The translations under genes were made by a program, and so were the position numbers. A stretch of DNA of 9,299 nucleotides, taken from positions 1-9,299 of the forward strand of contig JBKJLF010000721.1 in the NCBI GenBank assembly GCA_046597185.1. The letters are read 5' to 3'. Positions 5,791-9,299 of the stretch are shown here, piece by piece. The first letter of the stretch is position 1; the number at the start of each line of letters is the position of its first letter. A model generated the notes under the pieces. The model was not told the DNA's origin. It ran no database searches and worked only from the letters and a program-made list of their open reading frames with translations. This DNA comes from CAMBDR01 sp046597185 (lineage in GTDB: Bacteria > Pseudomonadota > Gammaproteobacteria > Burkholderiales > Burkholderiaceae_D).

Positions 5791-6678
5791 ATGCCGTTGG
5801 AAAAATCACATTTGGAAACCGACACCACCATGCCGCGCCCCTTCCCACCGCCATGGGCTTGCGCCTGGGGGGATGACCGTTATGGTTTGTGGGCGGATTT
5901 TGAAGTGCTGGATGGCGAACAAGCGCTGGTGCAGCGCATGCGCTGGGTGGAGCCGGGGCGGTTTATGATGGGCGCAAATGAAGACGAAGCCGATAGCTTT
6001 GAAAGCGAGCACCCGCAACACCTGGTCACCATCAGCAGCGGCTTTTGGCTGGCAGACACTGCCTGCACCCAAGCGGTTTGGCAAGCGGTAATGGGTGAAA
6101 ACCCAAGCCGTTTCAATGCAGAAAACAAAGGTGTCCCGGCGCACCCGGTGGAATGCGTCAGTTGGGATATGATTCAGCCATTTTTGCAAAAGCTGGAAAT
6201 GTTGCTGCCTGGCTATCGTGCTACTTTGCCAACCGAGGCAGAGTGGGAATATGCTTGCCGTGCAGGCACCACCACGCCATTTAGCTTTGGCGAGACAATT
6301 TTTACAAACCAAGTTAATTATGATGGCAATTATCCCTATGGCGATGGTAAAAAGGGCGACTATCGAAAACACACCGTGGCAGTAAAGGCATTGCCTGCAA
6401 ATGGTTGGGGGCTGGTTCAAATGCATGGCAATGTGTGGGAATGGTGCGCGGATGATCTGCGAACCTATGAAAAAGAGGCTGTAACCGATCCTGGTTTGCA
6501 TGGTGCGCTGGCACCAGTGGCTGATAAAGCCGCGCGCGTGTTGCGCGGTGGCGGGTGGGGCAGCAGCGCGCGGAGCGCGCGTTCTGCCTGCCGCGGCCGC
6601 GGCCAGCCAGGCGGGCAGGACGGCGTTGCTGGCTTTCGCCTTGCTTTGAGGTCCAAGCGCCAGCCCAGCGGGGTGTAA
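5791..6678 (+). CDS. DGR target 2: compact FGE-sulfatase (C-type lectin fold) variable protein
   Basis: This 296-residue protein starts at ATG 5791, preceded at good distance by AGGGGA (5776-5781). A TTG further upstream (5773) would lie on that ribosome binding site and is rejected. The protein has only the C-terminal part of target 1: a short module PWACAWGDDRYGLWA (about 21-35, like WALEWGRDRTG in target 1), then an FGE-sulfatase domain with PGRFMMG (55-61), LADTACTQAVWQAVMGENPS, EAEWEYACRAGTTTPFSFG, MHGNVWEWC (211-219) and RVLRGGGW. Residues 257-280 are variable, encoded by VR2, and unusually Gly/Ser-rich, with Cys where the template has Tyr. GFRLAL closes the fold. FGE catalytic cysteines are not seen. 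No signal peptide is apparent. The protein probably provides a second, independently diversified sensor in the same system. Confidence 0.92.
   Translation: MPLEKSHLETDTTMPRPFPPPWACAWGDDRYGLWADFEVLDGEQALVQRMRWVEPGRFMMGANEDEADSFESEHPQHLVTISSGFWLADTACTQAVWQAVMGENPSRFNAENKGVPAHPVECVSWDMIQPFLQKLEMLLPGYRATLPTEAEWEYACRAGTTTPFSFGETIFTNQVNYDGNYPYGDGKKGDYRKHTVAVKALPANGWGLVQMHGNVWEWCADDLRTYEKEAVTDPGLHGALAPVADKAARVLRGGGWGSSARSARSACRGRGQPGGQDGVAGFRLALRSKRQPSGV
6525..6650 (+). repeat. Variable repeat VR2 of the DGR
   Basis: It aligns without gaps to TR 5472-5597 (offset 1053). By eye 20 positions differ, all at template A. Eighteen are A to G and two A to T, a much stronger G bias than in VR1. It covers residues 245-287 of target 2. 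The last 20 bp are identical to TR and VR1. Confidence 0.97.
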
Positions 6679-6724
6679 AGCTGCGGGACGCAGCTTTACA
6701 GGTTTGTGTCGCAGGATGCGACAT
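6674..6724 (+). other. Tandem GGA-loop hairpins after VR2 (DGR cruciform-type element)
   Basis: The first hairpin, 6674-6700, has a 12-bp stem TGTAAAGCTGCG / CGCAGCTTTACA with a GGA loop, and again contains the target stop codon TAA (6676-6678). The second, 6706-6724, pairs TGTCGCA with TGCGACA around GGA, extended by a G-T pair. Stems and loops match those after VR1 while linker bases differ, which argues for selection on structure. Confidence 0.8.
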
Positions 6725-6753
6725 GCCTTTACCCCCGGAGGGCAAATTTTTTT
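6725..6753 (+). terminator. Intrinsic terminator after DGR target 2
   Basis: GCCTT (6725-6729) pairs with AGGGC (6739-6743, one wobble) and is followed by AAA and seven T (6747-6753). It is the counterpart of the terminator after target 1 and probably ends the DGR unit. Confidence 0.6.
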
Positions 6754-6767
6754 GCCTGAATAGTACC

Positions 6768-6812
6768 GATGTCGGGACACCCACGTTTTTGATTTGCCCA
6801 ACTTATTTGGCT
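6768..6812 (+). repeat. 45-bp direct repeat, left copy
   Basis: It matches 7328-7372 at 43 of 45 positions by eye (differences at 6777 and 6801). With the right copy it brackets the HigBA relic. Nothing in it looks coding, so it may be a dispersed intergenic repeat. Confidence 0.85.
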
Positions 6813-6924
6813 ACCAGCGAAACTACAGGCAATTCGCAATTTGAGAAACGAAATTGGGGGGTAAAATACCGCTCAGATAGTTTGCGCAAGTTATGCAAAA
6901 ACACTTTCCCGAATAAATGAAAAC

Positions 6925-6940
6925 ATTCCATTGATGGAAT
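6925..6940. promoter_or_regulatory. Palindromic operator candidate of the HigBA module
   Basis: ATTCCAT-TG-ATGGAAT is a perfect 7-bp inverted repeat 24 bp before the toxin stub. Type II antitoxins with an HTH domain commonly bind such palindromes to repress their own operon. The promoter itself could not be placed with confidence. Confidence 0.55.
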
Positions 6941-6964
6941 ATATGACTGAAGTTAAACTGCACA

Positions 6965-6997
6965 ATGAACTGGATTGTTGAATACACCGATCAATGA
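6965..6997 (+). pseudogene. RelE/HigB toxin stub (10 codons)
   Basis: ATG 6965 opens a frame reading MNWIVEYTDQ then TGA. This is like the first residues of RelE/HigB-family toxins that pair with this antitoxin type (recalled as MNWIVEYTDEFxxWW), which are normally about 110-120 residues long. The stop overlaps the antitoxin start in the ATGA arrangement typical of TA operons. So the toxin's two ends remain and its body is missing, as expected from an internal deletion. Confidence 0.7.
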
Positions 6998-7320
6998 CGA
7001 ATAAATTCTCACAATTACGCGCACGCATGTCACCCGAGGCGCAGGCGCGATCCGAGGCCAAGGCCAAGGTGATGCTGGAAGAAATGCCGCTCAACGAGTT
7101 GCGCCAAGCGCGCGGCTTGTCGCAAAAGATGCTGGCTGATTTGCTGCACGTTCAGCAACCAGCCATTGCCAAGATGGAAAAACGGACGGATATGTATCTC
7201 TCCAGTTTGCGCAGCCATATCGAAGCCATGGGCGGTCAGTTGGAGGTGGTGGCGCGATTTCCTGATGGCGCGGTCAAGATCATCAAGTTTGCTGATATCG
7301 AAGCGGACGCCACGGTTTGA
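6994..7320 (+). CDS. HigA-like XRE-family antitoxin, now without its toxin
   Basis: This 108-residue protein starts at ATG 6994, within the ATGA overlap with the toxin stub. The N-terminal helix FSQLRARMSPEAQARSEAKA (about 5-24) is typical of HigA-type antitoxins, and a Cro/CI helix-turn-helix spans about 33-85 (LNELRQARGLSQKMLADLL, then VQQPAIAKMEKRTDMYLSSL). The C-terminus continues with EAMGGQLEVVARFPDGAVKI. The family neutralises a RelE/HigB mRNA-cleaving toxin and represses its own operon. The cognate toxin is a 10-codon remnant, so this is an orphan antitoxin. It may persist as a regulator, as an anti-addiction element against related toxins elsewhere, or simply be undecayed. The palindrome at 6925-6940 is its probable operator. 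Confidence 0.88.
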   Translation: MTNKFSQLRARMSPEAQARSEAKAKVMLEEMPLNELRQARGLSQKMLADLLHVQQPAIAKMEKRTDMYLSSLRSHIEAMGGQLEVVARFPDGAVKIIKFADIEADATV

Positions 7321-7327
7321 TGGCGTT

Positions 7328-7372
7328 GATGTCGGGCCACCCACGTTTTTGATTTGCCCAGCTTATTTGGCT
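7328..7372 (+). repeat. 45-bp direct repeat, right copy
   Basis: Second copy of the repeat at 6768-6812, starting 7 bp after the antitoxin stop. Just past it lies TGTCCCG (7374-7380), complementary but for one base to CGGGCCA near its left end. The repeat may therefore be one form of a slightly longer imperfect hairpin element. Confidence 0.85.
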
Positions 7373-7396
7373 GTCCCGTGTTTTTTGCAAAAGTGA

Positions 7397-7425
7397 TTGC
7401 ATTGTACGGCGATGTTACGTAAAAT
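7397..7425 (+). promoter_or_regulatory. Sigma-70-like promoter candidate before the TacAT relic
   Basis: TTGCAT (7397-7402), a 17-bp spacer and TAAAAT (7420-7425) fit a sigma-70 promoter with a weak -35. The palindrome TTACGTAA (7415-7422) overlaps the -10 and could be the old operator. The antitoxin relic starts 53 bp further on. Confidence 0.35.
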
Positions 7426-7477
7426 TTTCTCAATCAAACAATCTTTTGCCCGTTATTTCGCCAGCCAGGGATTGACC

Positions 7478-7566
7478 ATGCTTACCATAGAATCACCACC
7501 ACCTGCCAGTAAAACATCGAAACATCGCGCTTGGAAGCGCGTGTCACCGAAGAGCAAAAAGCGTAA
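7478..7566 (+). pseudogene. DUF1778 (TacA-like) antitoxin remnant, frameshifted
   Basis: ATG 7478, with AGGG (7467-7470) as ribosome binding site, reads MLTIESPPPASKTSK. It then loses the family frame, which resumes two bases out of phase as SRLEARVTEEQKA before TAA at 7564. RxEARVTxEQK is the start of the ribbon-helix-helix domain of DUF1778/TacA antitoxins (normally about 90-100 residues). The shift is explained by an 8-bp tandem duplication AAACATCG (7512-7519, 7520-7527): removing one copy gives SKTSRLEARVTEEQKA in one frame. The rest of the antitoxin is deleted. Confidence 0.75.
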
Positions 7567-7802
7567 TGGGGCGGCTGGCTTTGGCCGGCAAGCTTAAAGG
7601 GCAAGGCCAGGGAGAATTTTTGTTGATGGATGCCTTGCAGCGCAGCGCGCGTAGCGAGATTGCCGCCATGGCCTTTGTGGGCAATGCCAAAGACGACGTT
7701 ACGCAAGCGTTTTATCAGCATTTTGATTTTGTGCCATTGCAACAGCAACCGCGCAGGCTGTTTTTGCCGATGAGTACGATTAAAGCGCTGTTTGTGGATT
7801 AA
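7563..7802 (+). pseudogene. C-terminal remnant of a GNAT (TacT-like) acetyltransferase toxin
   Basis: The frame reads MGRLALAGKLKGQGQGEFLL, then MDALQRSARSEIAAMAFVGNAKDDV, FYQHFDFVPL and PRRLFLPMSTI to TAA. This matches the C-terminal half of TacT-type GNAT toxins, which acetylate charged tRNAs: GRLA strand, acetyl-CoA loop (KGQGQG), FY helix and the RLFLPM ending. About 78 of the usual 160-175 residues remain; the N-terminal half and the antitoxin's C-terminus are missing at a junction near 7563-7568. It could be translated from ATG 7566, but without half the acetyltransferase fold activity is not expected. It lies in correct order behind the TacA relic. Confidence 0.78.
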
Positions 7803-7816
7803 TTACAGGAGATCCA

Positions 7817-8596
7817 ATGCCCCCTTCACGTTTTATCCAACTAACCCTGATATGTCTGCTTGGCATGCTGCCCACTCTCGCAGTGCGGGCGCAAGCACTG
7901 AACATTTATACCGAAGTCGCCCCACCCAATCAGGTGAAATTGCCAAACGGCGAAATGGGCGGGCCGACTGTGGACGTGGTGCGCGAGATTCAGCGTCGAA
8001 TCCAAAACAAAGACCCGATTCAGCTTGTGCCGTGGGCGCGTGGTTATGATCAGTTGACGCGCGTGCCCAATACCCTCCTGTTTGTGGTGGCGCGCACACC
8101 GGAGCGCAATGCCTTGTTTCACTGGGTTGGCCCGATTTCAGAAACCGTCTTCCGGCTTTACGTCAGGGCCGATTCCAAGCTTGTCTTGAATAGCCTGGAT
8201 GATGCCAAAAATCTAAACGCCATCGGCGTCTACCGCAATGACGCACGCGACCAAGTGCTGACCAATGCCGGGCTGACCAATCTGGAACGAACCAAGGATA
8301 ATGTCAGCAACGTAAAAAAACTCATGTTGAATCGGATCGATGCATTTGCCGCATCAAGCTTAACTATCGATGAACTCGTGGCCGCTGCCGATGTGCCAAG
8401 GGAACAGGTGCGCGATGCCTTGTCGTTTCTCACGGTGCAAACCTGGCTGGCTTTTTCGATGGGCACCCCTGAGAGCAGCGTTGCGGCTTGGTCCGATGCG
8501 CTGGCTGCCATGAAAAAAGACAAAACCTTTGAGCAAATCATGAAGGCGGGCAATCCGAAATGGGTAGCGCCAAAAACGCCGATAACGAAATTTTGA
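7817..8596 (+). CDS. Periplasmic solute-binding protein, family 3 (orphan)
   Basis: This 259-residue protein starts at ATG 7817 with AGGAG (7807-7811) 5 bp upstream. Residues 1-27 form a Sec signal peptide (FIQLTLICLLGMLPTLAV core, AQA cleavage site). The mature part follows the SBP_bac_3 pattern: LNIYTEVAPPNQV at the start, GGPTVDVVREI, IQLVPWARGYDQL, LLFVVARTPERNALFHWVGPI, then a second-lobe stretch NAIGVYRNDARDQVL and the closing GNPKWV. Such proteins bind amino acids or similar small polar ligands in the periplasm. No permease or ATPase gene adjoins it, so it either serves a transporter encoded elsewhere or acts as a sensor. The ligand cannot be read from sequence. It appears unrelated to the DGR. 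Confidence 0.85.
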   Translation: MPPSRFIQLTLICLLGMLPTLAVRAQALNIYTEVAPPNQVKLPNGEMGGPTVDVVREIQRRIQNKDPIQLVPWARGYDQLTRVPNTLLFVVARTPERNALFHWVGPISETVFRLYVRADSKLVLNSLDDAKNLNAIGVYRNDARDQVLTNAGLTNLERTKDNVSNVKKLMLNRIDAFAASSLTIDELVAAADVPREQVRDALSFLTVQTWLAFSMGTPESSVAAWSDALAAMKKDKTFEQIMKAGNPKWVAPKTPITKF

Positions 8597-8597
8597 T

Positions 8598-8627
8598 GGT
8601 GGGTGTAAATTACGTCCCGCCTTTTTT
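8598..8627 (+). terminator. Intrinsic terminator after the solute-binding protein gene
   Basis: GGTGGG (8598-8603) pairs with CCCGCC (8616-8621, one G-T pair) around a 12-nt loop and runs into six T (8622-8627). It lies 2 bp after the stop and in the gap before the convergent mutY. Confidence 0.65.
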
Positions 8628-8650
8628 ACTACGGTTTTTGCTCCCGGTTT

Positions 8651-9299
8651 TTACACCAAGCCCAGCAGTAACTTCTTCACAGGCGCAGGCAAAGCCGCCT
8701 GCGCCACGTCGGATAAATTCAGCCACTGGCATTCAATTTGTCCGGCCAGCGTTTGCCGCTGGCTCATGTGTACCAAATACGGTTGAATCGCCAGCTTAAA
8801 ATGGGTAAAACCATGGCTGATCGGCTCCAGGGCGCTCACCGAAGCAACGCTGCCAAAGGGCAGCAATACCCGTTCCACCTGTTCCTGCGCAAAGTTGGCC
8901 GCTTCGCTTTGCTGCCCATTGAGTTCCGGCAGCGATAATAAACCAGCCCAAATCCCCAGTGCGGGCCGTTGCAGCAGTAGCACTTGCCCCTGATGCAGCG
9001 CCACCAGCATGCTGCAAAATTTCTGCGGTACGGCTTTTTTGGGTTTGCGCACAGGTAGCGCGGCTACCTGATCTTGCGCCAGCGCCACGCAGCGCGCCTG
9101 CAAGGGGCAGCGCGCGCACGCGGGTTTGCTGCGGGTGCAAATGGTGGCACCCAAATCCATTAAACCCTGGGTGTAACTTTGAATGCCTTCATCACGCGGC
9201 AATAAAGCTTGCGCATGTCGCCAAAGGCGCTCTTCCACCGATTTTAAACCGGGAAACTCGGTCACGCCAAAGACCCGCGTAAACACCCGCTTGACGTTG
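8651..9299 (-). CDS. mutY: A/G-specific adenine glycosylase MutY, N-terminus outside window
   Basis: The C-terminal 215 residues of MutY, which removes adenine mispaired with 8-oxoguanine or guanine in base-excision repair. The frame stays open to the edge (NVKRVFTRVFGV, the family's GNVKRVL region), so the GTG at 9286 is internal; the catalytic Asp lies just outside. Clear marks are QGLMDLGATICTRSKP, the [4Fe-4S] ligands Cys-x6-Cys-x2-Cys-x5-Cys (codons between 9139 and 9089), and a C-terminal NUDIX-like 8-oxoG recognition domain (VLLLQRPALGIWAGLLSLPE, then HGFTHFKL, the FSHF-type motif). The protein ends with KKLLLGLV. It converges on the solute-binding protein gene. A chromosomal housekeeping gene here suggests that the DGR and TA relics sit in a chromosome, not on a small plasmid. 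Confidence 0.95.
   Translation of the reverse strand, partial: NVKRVFTRVFGVTEFPGLKSVEERLWRHAQALLPRDEGIQSYTQGLMDLGATICTRSKPACARCPLQARCVALAQDQVAALPVRKPKKAVPQKFCSMLVALHQGQVLLLQRPALGIWAGLLSLPELNGQQSEAANFAQEQVERVLLPFGSVASVSALEPISHGFTHFKLAIQPYLVHMSQRQTLAGQIECQWLNLSDVAQAALPAPVKKLLLGLV

Noticed and set aside
5806..6801. Long minus-strand ORF (331 codons) opposite target 2
   Set aside because: It is antisense to a well supported FGE-like gene and has no recognisable domain; such shadows are common in GC-rich coding DNA.

Overview
The window reads as a bacterial chromosome segment with high G+C (many GCG/GGC/TTG codons). It is probably from a betaproteobacterium; that guess rests on the general look of the MutY, substrate-binding and toxin-antitoxin proteins, not on a marker gene. 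The left two thirds hold a complete diversity-generating retroelement (DGR). The right third holds the remains of two toxin-antitoxin modules, then ordinary chromosomal genes (an orphan periplasmic binding protein and mutY).

DGR region (about 1-6760, all on +). A MoxR-type AAA+ ATPase, cut by the left edge, lies 4 bp from a 970-residue multidomain protein ending in a formylglycine-generating-enzyme-like (FGE-sulfatase, C-type-lectin-fold) domain. The last 50 or so residues of that domain are encoded by variable repeat VR1. An HRDC-domain accessory protein follows and overlaps the reverse transcriptase by ATGA. The reverse transcriptase carries the DGR signature IGALTSQ and a YMDD active site. 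Next comes a non-coding template repeat (TR, 5472-5597), then a second, compact FGE-like target gene ending in VR2. Aligned by eye over 126 bp without gaps, VR1 differs from TR at 18 positions and VR2 at 20. Every one of the 38 differences is at a template adenine. Both VRs are followed by the same tail: two stem-loops with GGA loops and a terminator-like hairpin with a T-tract. TR lacks this tail. The inferred working is that RT plus the HRDC protein copy the TR RNA with adenine mutagenesis and rewrite both VRs, diversifying the binding face of two sensors. One sensor is genetically tied to the AAA+ ATPase, an arrangement recalling NTP-dependent conflict/defence systems.

Relic region (about 6760-7802). 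An intact HigA-like antitoxin gene is preceded by a 10-codon stub of its RelE/HigB toxin and bracketed by a 45-bp direct repeat. A TacA-TacT (DUF1778-GNAT) module follows, reduced to a frameshifted antitoxin start and the C-terminal part of the toxin.

Right end. An orphan family-3 solute-binding protein gene (7817-8596) ends at a terminator and converges on mutY (minus strand, N-terminus outside the window).
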